A stretch of 64,000 nt of DNA, taken from the NCBI GenBank assembly GCA_023627715.1, contig JAMAHW010000106.1, forward strand, positions 53,927 to 117,926, written 5' to 3'. This DNA comes from Periconia sp. R9002. Its lineage: Eukaryota; Ascomycota; Dothideomycetes; Pleosporales; Periconiaceae. A program made the translations under genes and the position numbers. Below, piece after piece: positions 35,786 to 48,954 of the stretch (position 1 is the first letter of the stretch; the number at the start of each line of letters is the position of its first letter). Under the pieces are notes generated by a model. It did no database searches. It was not told where the DNA came from and was given only the letters and a program-made list of their open reading frames with translations.

Positions 35786-36876
35786 TCAGTTTCCCCCGAA
35801 CCGCTCTCTTGCCATAGCTCGTAGCATCTCTATCGTCTCTGACTCCTTCGCCCGTCGCTCGGCCAACCTCTCATCCCTCTCGGCAGCCCTCGCCCGTGCA
35901 ATCTCCTCTCTCCGTATCTCCCTCTCGCTCTTCTGCCTTTCCATCTCAGCCTTCCTCTTTCTGTGATTGTCGTAACCATCATCGCCCATCAAATCCGCAT
36001 CACCCATTTCCATATCTCCGCCCTCCTTCGCATCGCGAAATTCTCTCATTGTACCAGTCGTCTCACGCTTCTTCTCCAGCTGCCGCTCCCGCGATCCCGG
36101 ATCTGCTCTCGGGACAAGCTCTTCGAGTCGCTCCTTTTGAGCCTTCCGGTCCTGTTTCCGCGCGTAACGAATATCATCTACATACTCCGCTTGTTCACGC
36201 GCACGGTCCTCATCTCGAAGCTCGTTCCTCATTGTAAGGTCGTCGAGTCGAGGTATAGTGGGCCCATGGCGCGTGCCACCTGGCGGAGGAGCTGGGCCGA
36301 AATCGTCCTCGTCACTTTGCGGTTCTACATCCTTGCGGGGTCCGTAATCGGGAGAACTCCGTCGTCTCGGCTGTACAGACTGTCCTTGGAAAGATTGAAA
36401 GGTTTCCTTTGCTGATTTCAGCATGGAAGGATCATACCAACTACGGGCTAAATCGCCACGGTTCCTCACTCGTGTTAGCAAGCCTACTTCTTCTAAAGAT
36501 CTGCCCACCAAACATACCAACGACCAATGAAACTCTTCCATCGCCCCTTGGCCTCTCTCTCGTCCAGATCGTCTAAATGGATCTGCTTCTGGATGTCGAG
36601 GTATGATTGGAAAAGTGGCTTGTATTCTTCGTAGTGACGTTTAGATAATGGATTCGCATTATATGGCAGAGCTACCGGTTGCGGCGGAGGAGATCGCGAG
36701 CGATGTCGTTTGTGCTTGTGCTTGCCGTGTCTATCATCGTGGGGGCGTGGAGAGCGCGAGCGCGAACGCGAGCGGCGAGAATGGCGGTGGCGAGTTTTGT
36801 GGCTCTTTTCACCGGAAGGTGATCTTGACCGTGTCCGCGCCCGTATCCGTGGGGGACGGGTGCTTGGTTCCTGCAT
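35786..36876 (-). CDS. SR-rich, coiled-coil nuclear protein (putative splicing-associated)
   Basis: Two exons (36876-36518 and 36464-35786) give 345 residues. The first ~70 residues are an Arg/Ser/His domain (SRRSRSRSRSPRPHDDRHGK). The conserved centre KGRWKSFIGRWNRGDLARSWYDP is rebuilt across a 53-nt intron with a GCTAAC branch site. PTIPRLDDLTMRNELRDEDR and LEELVPRADPGSRERQLEKK follow, and the end is a highly charged helix. RS domains usually mean mRNA processing. Database relatives are often labelled 'RNA helicase', but no helicase motif exists here. An in-frame ATG at 36894 would add six residues. Confidence 0.75.
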
Positions 36877-36894
36877 GATCAACTCACGGTACAT

Positions 36895-38453
36895 GAAGTG
36901 TTGGTGTTCATTTTCGGGGCGCCCATCGAATTTAGCTCGGCGCTTCCCACATTTTTGGCGCGAACACGTGGTCTGTGCATACAGACTAAAGTACCTAGGT
37001 AGTATCGAGGACCGAATCTCTACAGCTCCTACCTACCGCTCGCTCCGGTTCGTCAACTCCTAGTATACATCGAATGATCATGGAGTACTTTGATACTCAT
37101 TGCGTATTCTTAGTCTCATTACTTACACAGGCAGCTGGCTTCCGACATGTACCTGTAATCAGCTATTATCCGACTCAAACCCGACATTGAATGTGTTGAA
37201 TTCGAATGATTGGAAGTGGGTCTTCAACAAGATTCGTATGAACTAACAATTTCCGATGCTTCCTTCTGTGATAAGCATATCTTGCGGGTAGGAATAATAT
37301 TCATCATACTACAAGTTCTAGAGCCTGCAATGGGTAAGTGACTATCAATGCCCATAGCTGAGAGCGTTCACTAGCATGGCAGATGCGACTAAATCTCCCA
37401 AACCATCACGTGTAGCATCAAAGCCGTCTATTTCATGGGCTCCTCTCATGATAGGCAAGGTGAGAGAAGGAAGAAGGTCCGTTGCGCCTCAGAAACCAAC
37501 TGAGAAGAGCCATGGTTTGAGAGCTGACTACGTACATATATCTTCGGATGACTGACCTTGCCACGTTGGGACCTGATGCTTGGGCGTCAAATCGAACATC
37601 CCAAGACTCGTTTTCAAGACCTGTTTCCATGGTTTGCATGTCAATCGCAAATCATCATAACACCTCAATCTGGTCGACTAGAGCAAGCTCGGTAGGTTTA
37701 TAGGGAAAACCCCGATAAGCAGCGTCCCATACGGCGCCGTTTGCCGACCTCAACCCTTGGTCCATTCAAACAGAGCCGCTGCTTCTCCTGGAAGCACGGA
37801 ATCTTGCATATCGCTGCGCCCAAGAGGTCGGTTCTCGGAGTTTGTATGAGGAGAGCCGACGTCAGGTACAGGTACGAACGTCAACACTTGCGTCTCCATG
37901 CCATGGTCTTCAGTCATCATCATGGCTTGAACCAGAATTCTTTTCCTCGGGTGCTGCCCTCGTCATTTCGAGGCTGATCAAGCCATGATGTGAGAAGTCA
38001 GGAATCGATGGGTAATGGTTTACTTGGGGTTTGAAAACATGGGAAATCAGCAAGCACAGAGCGAAATTTAAACAAAGCTTATTGATTCTACCAGACTTCC
38101 CGATATGGAAGACCTTTTCGCGCACAGTTGTGATTTATGTTCCGTGGCTGAGATTGGGAGCCTAGTTGGGTAAGGTGAAGCCAGCATGTGTCCTTTGCTA
38201 CCAAATTGGTTAATCTCCATTGGTGCCTCGCGACGGACGTGTATCTTGAAGTGCAATCTTCGTCATTCCTGCGACTTGTGCATAAGTTTTCCCTGACTCT
38301 GGGAATACATACATACATAGCCTGTCCCATTTCGGCCCCGCCACAACAGGGAGTGGGAATACAACAGAGGCCTGATATATGCCACACCAGTTGTGTAGGG
38401 TCGTGGACCTTCTTCTCGTTTCAGATTGACTGAAGTCCTACTAACCTTACAGC
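36895..38453. other. 1.6-kb intergenic region
   Basis: No supported gene. The final bases before 38454 (CTACTAACCTTACAG then C-ATG) look like the end of a 5'-UTR intron of the next gene. Confidence 0.5.
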
Positions 38454-40677
38454 ATGTCGTCCGCACCTGATGGATCAAGCCAGCCTGTTAGTGATTCTTT
38501 ACTAGATCATACATGAAACCGTCGCTAATCTGTCAACAGATATCAGGACCTCCATATGCACCGACTCACGCAAGTCTGGGTGGAGTCCCTTCCACACTTC
38601 CAGATGTGCCTGTATCAGCAGCGTTCCTCCTCCTGTTCATGATCTTTGGTATAGCACATGTAGTCATCCTGCAGAAGAACAAGGCACGAGCCCACAAATT
38701 CATATTCAATGGACCTTTGGCTGGTAGGTTACTGGGATGAAAGAAATCTCTCGTGTGTCTTTCTATATACCCACAGTATGCTAACGATCCGCAGCATTCG
38801 CATTTATCAGAGTGGCAACCACTTCCCTCCGGATTGCATGGGCGATATATCCAACCAATATGCCGCTGGGAATCGTGGCATCGGTTTTTGTCTATGCTGG
38901 AACGATCCTCATGTTCGTCATCAACTGGTACTTCGTTCAGAGAATCTTTCGAGCACAACACCCTCGGCTCGGTTGGTCAAAGATATATCGAGTCATCCAC
39001 GGAACAGGAATCGTGGGAATCCTTGCCTGTTTGGGCCTGTTGGTAGTAGCCTCCATCCAACCGTTCTTTACCCTTAACACGGCAGTACGTCGTATCGATC
39101 ATTACCTCTACCTCGCTGGCCAGACGTATTTTGCAGCATTCTGCTTTTCACCAGTTATTGTAGTCATAATCTCGCTTGTCCTACCCAGACAAGAAGTCGA
39201 CAAGTTTGGAGCCGGTCGTTTCCGCAACAACATTTCAATCCTTACCGCAGCGACACTCATTTTATCTACCGGAGCAGTCTTCCGTTGTGTCATTTCATGG
39301 CTACCAGAATCTCCCCTGCGTGATTCGGAAAATCGACCAATCCGGTCACCTTGGTATTACTCCAAGATCTGTTTCTATTGTTTCAACTTCATCCCAGAAC
39401 TCTTGGTGGTCATCCTCTACGCTTTGACGCGTGTGGATCTACGGTTTCATGTTCCTGATGGCTGCACTGAGCCAGGAGATTACAAGCGCAAGAGCACCTA
39501 CAGCCTCGCACTCATTGCCGATGATGCGAAACTCAAGCGACAATCGATCAGGAGGGACAGCATAGAGTCTAACATGACCATAGAGGAGTACGAGGGCTCC
39601 CTCTTCGACGATTCTCAGACTCTGGCCAACTCACTACGCTTTCCTTCGACAGTGCTGGAGGTCGACCGCAGGAGTGGCAACTGGAAAATGAAGAAGGTAT
39701 CACGGGCCCCTTCAAGGCAGAGCTTCATACCATCCAACACTTCGATAAACAGCTCGCTCTGGAATCTCTCACACACTCCACCTCCAATGCCGAATACCGA
39801 GTGGTTCCTCCGAGACTCCCAGTCAACAGTTGTCCCGCGAGAGTCTCAAATGACAGTCGGAACTCATCAGAAGGGAAAAGCAAGCCGCCGCAGCATCTCC
39901 CCAGTCGGCTCATCCCGAACCAAACGCAGCACAACAATGATTACCGCCCTCGACCGCGAAGAAGTCATCAGCGACACCATCCAGAGGTTGGAAGGAAGCA
40001 TCGACATGGCCCAACCTTCACTGGCCCATACACGCAACCGCGTCTCCCACCATGCCCCCAAGCGCGCAAGCAACCGCGCAAGCCACGACCCCAGCCTAAA
40101 CCTCAACTTCTCATTCGGGTCCAGCTCGTCTACCTCCACTACCGGCGCCGCAGGTGCCAGCTCCGCCTACGACAAACACCGCCATACGTCTTCCTTCAAC
40201 TCGGACTACCTCAAATTACTCAACAGCATCGATGAACCAAGACCGTCGGAGAGCTCCTTCCACACAGCCAGACCCGATCTAGCCGGGCAAAGAGCCTCCT
40301 GGTGCGAGCCATCCCCAAGGCGCCACCACAACCGCCACCACCGCGCATCTGCCTCGTCCGACTTCACGAGAGGTCGCCACCACAACCACGTGCGCACCTC
40401 CAGCGCGGTTCTCCCGTCGCGCGGCACGCCTGCCAACATCGTCGTCGTCGACCGCACCTCGTATGAGATTATGAAGCGGCCTAGGACGCCACTTCATTTT
40501 CCTTCTTCGTCTGCGCCTTCGTTGCCGGGTCGGTACGTGCCCACCTCATCGACGGACGAGATGGAGGGTACGGATGTGCCTTATGCGTTCGATCTTGGGC
40601 CGGCGCCCAAGAGACCGCGCAGCTTGAGTGAGAGCGACAAAGGGTCGGATGGACGGTCGAGTAATCGCGTAGAGTAG
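38454..40677 (+). CDS. DUF3112 seven-transmembrane, receptor-like protein
   Basis: Three exons (38454-38486, 38540-38723, 38795-40677) give 699 residues. After a short N-terminus (MSSAPDGSSQP, then ISGPPYAPTHASLGGVP) about seven hydrophobic helices extend to roughly residue 280, including AAFLLLFMIFGIAHVVILQ, LGIVASVFVYAGTILMFVIN and FNFIPELLVVILYALTRVDL. The ~400-residue cytosolic tail is Ser/Thr/Arg/His-rich and disordered. This matches the fungal DUF3112 family, sometimes called 'family C-like GPCR'. Ligand and signalling are unknown. The ATG sits one base after a perfect CTAAC...ACAG acceptor, so a 5'-UTR intron probably controls or shapes the leader. Confidence 0.85.
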
Positions 40678-42329
40678 GAATTGTTTGGAGTGTGTCGTTA
40701 GCGTGCGTTCTTTCATTTTCTTGTTCTCTCTATTATCTTCATCTTGATCGTTTCTTCTTTCCTTTGTTTTTTTCTGAACCCGTGAAGGGGGTTGTTAAAT
40801 TTCACTTCAACTTCAATATCGCTCTCCAACATCTTTACACATTATTATTCCTTTTAGTTAATCTAAACCATCTACATCGAATACTAAATACCAAATCTAA
40901 ACATTAATCCATTTTATTCTTCTTCAATCTCTCAGTGTGAAGTAGAAACAGCCAACCCCCTCACTACATATGCCTCCCTATCCTACTTACGTTTCGAACT
41001 GTTCAATTGTTAAAGGCTATGTTTCACTCTCTAACTCCAACATTTACAGCGGTAGGTAGGTACCACGAAAGCTCCAAAATTTCCCACACATCAATCATTC
41101 CTCCCCCTTCCCTCCCACAATCTCCCGCCATTGTTATGATCGCCGCATGTCGTGTTCATCACATAAAAAAAATAATATCCCATCAATGCCATATCAAATC
41201 TCAGAAAAAAAACTTCCCACCAATAAACCATATCCACCCCCAACGCAATCTCCAATCCCTAATCCCCACAGCAACAAACCACAAACAACAAACACCAGCA
41301 CCAACAACAATAACAAAAGAAAATGAAAACAACCAGCATAACTTTTTTTTACGCTTCCACAATACGTTCGTGCACCAAAGAGACATCGGCTAATACTGTC
41401 TGTGTCGTAAAGTGTATCGGGTATATACTTTATCGTTTTTTGCTCGCTCTTCCTTAAACATCTCCATACCCTAACTTCACTCTCCCCCTTTTTTTCTTTA
41501 TTTACCTATCTCACTCCCTTTTGCTCTCTCTTCCAATGTTTGATTTCCCCATCGCAATTTCAGATGTAAATGAGTGTTATTTTATTTCATCTTTTTTTTT
41601 CCCTTGCTTGCTCGACGACGCGACACGCGGACGCGATAGAACGACGATCAAAGCATTCCCATCTCCCACCTCCCACCTCCCACACACACAGTGCTTATTC
41701 ATGACCTTCCTTCGCCGGTGCAAAGAACAAGCGGAGAGGGAAAAAAGGTGCAACAAGAAATCTATATCTCCATCAAAATCGGTCGAGAACAGCACATCCA
41801 CCCCGTCCAGAAGCATTCGAATATACTCGGAGTAGATAACATAACCTCTTCCTACACTACACATCCCACACACACCCACTCTCCCAAAAAATGTCCCCAA
41901 AAAACCCCACACTCCACATCCCAACACAGCACACACACTAAACGATCCCAAGTCTCACTCACTCACTCACGCAGTACAATTATTCCTTTCTTCCTTTCAT
42001 TTTCATTAACATTCCTTTCTCTCTCTTCTTTAACCATAATGGCTAAATATGCAAATTTGTATAAGAAAAAAAACCATGTCAACAACTGAAGATGCGAAAC
42101 TGACTGATCACTACAAATAATAGAGAGTCAGGGTATCTTGAAATCCTCCTCCTCCTCCTCCCATCCAATCCCAATCCATGCATCCCCTCAGACTCAAAAA
42201 GTATATACAAAAAAGAACAATGTGAGGCCGAAATGCTACAACATATAAACATGTACTCGAAAAGATGATGACTCCAAACAATCATCCTTGGATTTTTGTT
42301 TCCCACCACGTAAGCGTAACGTAGGGGGT
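40678..42329. other. 1.65-kb intergenic region between convergent genes
   Basis: Pyrimidine- and CA-rich low-complexity sequence with many homopolymers (for example 41165-41173, 41343-41350, 41589-41600). Open frames here are artefacts of biased composition. No gene was supported. Confidence 0.5.
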
Positions 42330-45085
42330 TTAAATCTTGTACTGCACGAGCCCAATCGTGTTGGAGTATCCAGCAATCGTGTCCGACCAGACCGCCTTGT
42401 CCTGGCCATCGATCGTGAGCATGTTGATGACGCCGACCTCGTTCAGACCATACATGGTGATGCCGCTCGTGTTGCCGCCCTCGATGCTGACGATGCGGTT
42501 CTGGCAGTCGCGGCGGTCGCCGGCGGCCGTGGGGCTGCTGCAGCTGACGTCGTCGCTCCTGTAGAACGAGTAGAAGCCGGCTCCGTAGAGGAGGATGTTC
42601 TGCGAATCCACGATGCGCAGGCCAAAGGCGTCGCACGTCTGGCCGGCGGGGCAGAGCTGGTTGTAGTCCGGGTCGCCGAGGTCGGCGTTCAGTGGGTAAG
42701 GTTGGGATTTGGCGTCCGGGGTGGGTTGCCAGTAAGGGGTTTCGGACTGGAGGAATCCGCCGAAGACGTCTTTCGCGTTGTAGAACTGGTATTGGTAAAG
42801 AGCTTGGTGCTCTACACCGTTCGCGTACAGCCAGACGTTGGAAGCCTCCACGAGGAGTCCGCGACCGACGTATACGGAAATACGGGTGCTGTTGAAGTCA
42901 TCGAGATCGTGATCGGCGGTCTGAGCAGATACATTAGCAGGTTGTTTGTAAGATAGTGTTGTTGCAGAAACTTACCCAGAACCAGTTGTTCTCCATGTAG
43001 GCACCCGTACCAGATTTGGTGATGTGCACATTCATGTAGGCAGCCATGCAGGCGTTGTTCAAAGAGCCCAGAGGGCACTGAGCAACTTGGAGCTGGGTAC
43101 CCTTGGCGCCTCCGATGCGGGTGTGAACGTCCCACAAACCCGATCCCCTTTCGGTGTTCAAATTATACTCAATAAGCACAGCACCGGGAGTTGGTCCAGA
43201 AGTAGCAACAATGAAATCGGAAAGCTCAATGTGCCCGCTGTCACCGGCCTTACCAATTTGCACAACTGGAACAGGATTGGTGTTGCTTGACCATGTGCTG
43301 CCGCTTGCCATGATGACAGGGTAAGCCTCACCGACGATCCGAGTGCCAGGTGGTACACTAATAGTGTTGGTCACCCGGTACACACCAGCATCAAGGAACA
43401 AGACGCGGTTGCTAGAGGCGGCCGAGTTAATCGCGTTTTGAAGTGCGGTCGTGTCATCACTGTTTCCATTGCCCGTTGCACCTTGGGAGCGAGCACTGAT
43501 AAAGGAGTCCACACCCAAGGTCTCGTATTGTGGCTTAGTCTTGGAGTAGTACTTGTTTCCATCAAGCAAACCAGCAGGGCGGTTTACAGGTGTAATTGCG
43601 CTCTGGTACCTCTCTGGACCGTTAGGCGTGTACCTGATGCCTTGGCCCCAAGCTGCAATTGTCGTAGATCCACCTTGAAGCACAGTGGCACCTCCAGCGC
43701 CCTTGACCGCAACAGGGACGTTATTGAGGACAACGTTTTCGAGAATGAGCTGATTGGCGCCAACTCTCTGAGAGCCAGTCGACCAATTGGTATCAACAAA
43801 TGTCGGGCAGTTTGTGATTGTGCTGTCGATGATAACCACCGAGGAAACATCAAGGACGTTTGTATCGGGATTGATTGAATTCATCTCGAAAGCGGTTTCA
43901 CAGTTGTCAATGGCGATGTTCTGGTAAAGCCAGCCCCAGTTCCAGATTTGGTAAATACCGACTCTAGCGTTTCGAACGTTGATGTTCTTCAGGGTAAATT
44001 GCTGGTTACCAATGTTGAGACCATAACGGCCACCCACAGTCTCGATATCGGCCATATGTCCACCCGAGCCATTCTCAACGAAGATACCCTCGTGGATTGA
44101 GTCCGGAGACTGGGTCATGGTGACCTTGATGTTCTGGAGTGTAGTTGCTTGCGAAGCTGGCCAGTGAATGCCGCCAGCGCGTCCGGTGACTGGTCTAGCT
44201 GTCAAGTCGATTTCGAAGTTTCGGATCTGGCGGGCGAAAACGTTGGTAGAGGTCCAGCCTGGCTCGCCATTTTGGTTGCTATAGGGACTGGCGTCGATGA
44301 CTGCGAGAGCGTCGAGAGAAGCATCGGCTTTGATCACAGGCCTCGAGTTGGGGTTACCGATGAGTTGCGTCATGTAATACATGATAATAGAACTTGATTT
44401 GATGAGATAGGTTCCGCTAGGGAAATAAACGATGGCAGGAGAATCAGTGGACGAGTCACAGACCCAAGGTCCGCATCGATTGCCTGGTTTGTGCATGCAA
44501 GTCAGTTAGGTTCAGGTAGGAATGCATTTGCGGGAGTATTCAAGTCTCAGAATGTTACACCATATGGTGTCCCACTGCTACTCTGTGTCAAGGTATACGC
44601 ACCGTCTGCAATAGCCCTATTGATAGCATCCGAGTCATCCGTTACACCGTCACCTGTTCTTGGTTAGAAAAATACGAATTAGATACAAAGCGTTCATTTT
44701 ATACCTCTGGCTCCATAGTCCTTCACATTGCGGTACACTTTGTAGCTGTCCGGCGTGGGGTTGAAGGCAGCTCGGCCTTGCTTCTGGATGTCTTCGTACC
44801 AATACCCTGAGCCTTGTCGCGTGCTAAGCAATGGCTTGCCGATTTTTTTGAAGTCAATGGTATCTTCTGGAATAAGCCCAATTTTCATTGCTGCTCGGTG
44901 GTCAATTTGTTGATCGCAAAGGAGGTCTGGGATAAAGGCGACTTGCGTTTCAATCCTGTACTTAGCACTGCTGCTTGTGTAGCCGCAGCCAACAGGCAAG
45001 CGACGAGCGAAGAAAAATGCACTTAGAAAAGATTAGCCGATGAAATTTTTTCCTTGTAGAAAGGCAAAATGTGTCAGTACTCACT
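42330..45085 (-). CDS. Secreted GH55 exo-beta-1,3-glucanase, start codon split by an intron
   Basis: Six coding exons (A of the ATG at 45085, then 45021-44962, 44866-44705, 44653-44603, 44483-42976, 42920-42330) give 790 residues. The first intron lies inside the start codon (A|TG). Splicing yields MHFSSLVACLLAAATQAAVL, a clear signal peptide, joined to KDTIDFKKIGKPLL by a 95-nt intron. GH55 landmarks follow: SGYWYEDI, YRNVKDYGARGDGVTDDSDAI, GLNIGNQQFTLKNINVRNA, the second pectin-lyase-like half GATGNGNSDDTTALQNAI, and ENNWFWTADHDLDD. GH55 enzymes cleave beta-1,3-glucan in cell walls (own wall remodelling, plant callose or mycoparasitism). Length is normal for the family. The unspliced frame begins only with a TTG and lacks a signal, which is why it was rejected. 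Confidence 0.9.
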
Positions 45086-47438
45086 CGAAATTGGTGTATT
45101 AGGAGTTACGACGCAAACGCGCAGACTGGAAAGAATTGGACAGGCCGTGTACCAAAAGAACTGAAGAAGTTGCGAAGGAGTGTGGCAGCGCAAGAACTCA
45201 ATCAGTAGGCGACAGTTTATAGCAAAGGGAAGGCACTCATTAAATACAACGTCTGGTACTCACTGTCCCTGTAATTTCTCATCTAGGGGAAGCCACGAGT
45301 GTAGTCCATGGCCAGCCAATCAAGCCAGTCCCCAGGAGAAAATGATCATGGAACCGCGGAAACCCCTGTGACTGACATGCTTGTTCCTTACCATGAAATG
45401 GAAGAAGGGAAGTCATATGGGCCAGTAAGTCTTCAGTTGGCGTGTGGCTTGCTTGCAGGTGAATCTCTAGAGTTACATGCCAACTGGAGTAAACAGTAAC
45501 ATGGCGGATTAAGTTCGCTCACTGACAGGGGAGATGTAGACAAAATAGGCATTTTCTCCATGATCCACCCGCAATTTCGCAGAGGCGCGTATGCAATAGC
45601 AGCAGGTAAGGTTTATCCCCGAGATGAAGGGGTACAACGTACAATCCTCCTAACCTACGATGTCAACAGGCGCATGTACGGCGAGACTTGATCAACCAAA
45701 TGTCACCGGGCCGGCTCGTCAGTTTAGTAAATCTTCAACTGCGCCAATCCATCAGGTGGAGCTGTAATGAATCCATGAGAAAGCAAGTGATTACTTTTGA
45801 CCCGTATGCACCTTGAGAAGACGTCTATCTCTAGGAGGGTCGAAGAGGCACCCAAGCGCCACATTGCTACCCCATATGCCATAGCATATGGAGATCGCGT
45901 TAAGCAGCCCTTTTGCGGGGTAGTTTGGTTCCTAGCTTGAGTCGCGTTGCATCCACTTCACCGCGTCCTATGACTTTCCTGTTTCGGACAGAAGGCGCTA
46001 TAATGCTCACATGCTGGTCAAGTTACATTCGATGACCGTTGAATTAGAGTCACGACGAGTTCGAGCGGCCCCGTGAAAGTGCCGCGGGTGTGACGATCGC
46101 GATTTTCAAGGTTCAGAGCCGGCTTGAGAGTTGCTTTATCCGGCTACCTTCTCGGTGGGGGATAGGAAGCGAAGGATGCAACACCTGTTGGCCACGTAGT
46201 CCAAGAGCCAAATCCAAGTCCGCGAACTGCTGGAGAAAAGGAGCTGATACGTCTGACATGTGCTGGGGCTGCTGATGATTGGGAAAGAATGTGATGACTC
46301 TGATGAGGGGGTGAAAGCGAACGTATAGAGTTCAAAGTTAGGTAAGTATCGTTCATGTCAGTGTCAGGAGTCGCGCCAAATGCTTGTCGCCCATCTTCGT
46401 AACCGGCAGTCGATGCTCCAAGAGATCTGCGATGAAAACACGCGCGATATAAAAGAAAATCCTGCGCGATGATTGATCGAAAGCCGGTCTAAGAGAAATT
46501 GCGATGTAGTACTGTAACCAGTGAGAGCATGGCATAGACTTGTACCTACCGTTTCCGTCCAAGGCCAATCTGGTTAGCGCCCTCTTTACCGCAAACCTAT
46601 TCCGAAGATGTGGAGGAACAAGTCTCGAAACAAAAAGGAGTCTTCACAGTGTTGAGTGGAAATTTGGCTTATGGGGCTTTGCAGTATAATGGTACGTAAT
46701 GAAGACTGCCCGTGCAGTCCAGATCGGATCATGGGTTGGAAATCGAGGATATTCAACAAATAATTTTAACCAAAGGAAAACCATGAGCAAAGAATAAGGC
46801 GCAGCATGCATGGTATCTCACGTCTTGTAAGGTTGACAGGTGCATATCTGGACTAAACTGTCTGTCGTGGCCATCTGTCAGCTGCAAGACACTGCAGAAC
46901 GATCGGCACAATCTCTGGTAGCCTTCACCGTTCACCTTGGCATGTCATTTTTCGCCCAACGATACGCCACACTGTCTACTTTTTAGAGAATGCAACAAAG
47001 TATACCCAAGTTGGTGCCCAAATTTAGCACCAAATGAAGCACCAAGGTCGCACGACATAGGAGAGGAGGAGTTGGGTACGACTACATGCTTCTGCATGCG
47101 TAGTCCTACCACACCCAGCCGTGCGGCGTCGACAGATTGGTGACATATGCAAGGTGATGGGCACATGTACATGCCCATGGCAATCTGCACAGTTACCTGG
47201 ATGTCAGTTTTCAGTAGCAGCACGTGCAGACGGAACCAGCGTTATATCACTAATTCAAAGTTAGTCTCCGTGGAGGCAAGGGTCATGAAACACGACGTTT
47301 ACCTTCTATATTTGGCATTGCACTGTCTATGCTGTAAGATTTGAAGTCTATATTTTCATACTCATCGCTTCCTAACACCTCCTCCCTCCCCCTTCCTCCA
47401 TGCTTCTGGTACACATGTACACATTTCAATTTGCTCTT
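45086..47438. other. 2.35-kb intergenic region upstream of the GH55 gene
   Basis: No gene was supported on either strand; open frames are short and lack protein-like composition. The proximal part must hold the GH55 promoter and a non-coding first exon ending at 45085. Confidence 0.45.
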
Positions 47439-48136
47439 TCACAGCATGCTATCCCTTTTTTCTACACTGACAGAAACGAACATACTCTCTCCTCTCGTGA
47501 ACACGGTCCCTTTGCCATCTTCTAATGTAGCACTCACGTAGATCCGGGACCGCACGACGCGATCCAGCTTCACCCTGCAGAGTACAAAACCAGGTGCCGG
47601 TAAAGGTTTCGCATATGTCGTGTTCAAATCTGCATGTACGACACGCGTAATCAGTCCATGGTTCCAATTTGTTTTCAGACAGCCATCGGCCTGCTGAGTG
47701 TATACGTACAGGCAGTGAAGCATGTCAGAGGGGGGTGTGGGCCAGGAAGCCCGCTCTCCACTTTCTTTTCAACTATGGCTTCGCCATTCGACATGACCAG
47801 TATGCCCATGGCTTCATCCATTATGGTGCTTGCAAACCCGCCATGCGCAATTCTTGGATGTCCACTCACGCCGTCACCCACTTCGAAGATGACGCACAAC
47901 TCGCCGTAGACCATGTCACCAAAGGTGTCTGAAGCCGATGAAAGTTCTTTGGTCGGTTTCAATACCAGCATGGAGCGGATGGTCCGAGGCGTCGAGAGTG
48001 TTTCCGAAATGAAGCTGTCCTCGCCCATGGGCTTGGATTGTTGCGACCCTGCAGTGGTTGGGACCCATTCGCCTGATTCAATCAAGTCGCGACACCAGGG
48101 TATTGCCGATAAGTGCTGGATGATTGATTCAAGCAT
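47439..48136 (-). CDS. HotDog-fold thioesterase (THEM4/PaaI-like)
   Basis: Two exons (48136-47710 and 47629-47439) give 205 residues. HPRIAHGGFASTIMDEAMG is the HotDog central helix with the HGG motif that binds the acyl-thioester. LTCFTAYLNTTYAKPLPAPG is completed by the 80-nt intron, as is usual in this family. The end (VSATLEDGKGTVFTRGESMFV) is the last beta strands. These enzymes hydrolyse acyl-CoA; substrate length is not predictable. No targeting signal is obvious, so cytosolic or mitochondrial location is open. Confidence 0.85.
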
Positions 48137-48954
48137 TGTGGTGGGATGTAATGATATCGAATATGGAACGGGAAACCTCGGTGTGTGGCTGTATGGGATG
48201 TTGAATTATCAATGAGCAAGTAAGTAAGCGCAACAGTGGAATTGAGGTCTTAGACATAGAGACGAAAAAATGCCGAGGGACCGACGTACACTAAACTACA
48301 TGTATTCGTATCATGGTTACCAATCATGAATAAAGGTTCAAGCTAACCTCGGGTACTTCCAGGCTGTGTTTTGAATTCATTCATATGAGATTGATACGAG
48401 TATACACAAAGAGCCGGCGACAACTGCAAGTCTTCCACAAGACGAGTTGGTGATGTGAAAATCACATGGAAACAGCTTCCTAGGTACCAAGTCGTTTGGA
48501 GATCAATGGCGCCACGAGTCAGCACGGCGGCACCCTGCATAATCATGTCCCCTCGTGTATCCATCTGCGGGGTTTAGTGGCTCATCATCCCTCCCTTCTC
48601 TCCCATCAACAATCAACGTTTCCTCCCATGTATTTGCTGTCCTACGCGTCGAAGCCAATTGAAGCATGCCATCTTCCAACACCCCAGGAGAAAGGAAGAT
48701 AAATACCCACAATATGGTGCCAAGGGCGGACATTTCCCTCCTCTCCTCTCCTCTCTCCAACAGAAAGGAACCTCGCTAGCAGCTTACCCCAACTAACTGC
48801 CAAACTACCCCGCCAAAACTACGTGGGGCACGCACGCCAACGTCAACTTCACTCCCAACTTTTTCTTCACTTTCACCACCATCCTTCTTTCTTCCGAACC
48901 TCCATTGACCTCCCACAAACCCCTTAATCACGTCCAGTACGCTCACCCTGCACC
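48137..48954. promoter_or_regulatory. divergent promoter region between thioesterase and inositol monophosphatase genes
   Basis: 818 bases between facing-away start codons. The 48720-48950 part is strongly pyrimidine-rich, as in fungal promoters, ending in CACCATGTCC. No gene was supported. Confidence 0.5.

Noticed and set aside
41577..42089. Overlapping open frames of 124-132 codons on both strands
   Set aside because: They arise from CA/CT-rich low-complexity DNA downstream of two converging genes; composition is not protein-like.
44694..44999. GH55 N-terminus starting at an apparent MPVGCGYTSS
   Set aside because: The first codon is TTG, there is no signal peptide, and splicing at GTACAG/TTCCAG with a split ATG gives a proper secreted N-terminus.
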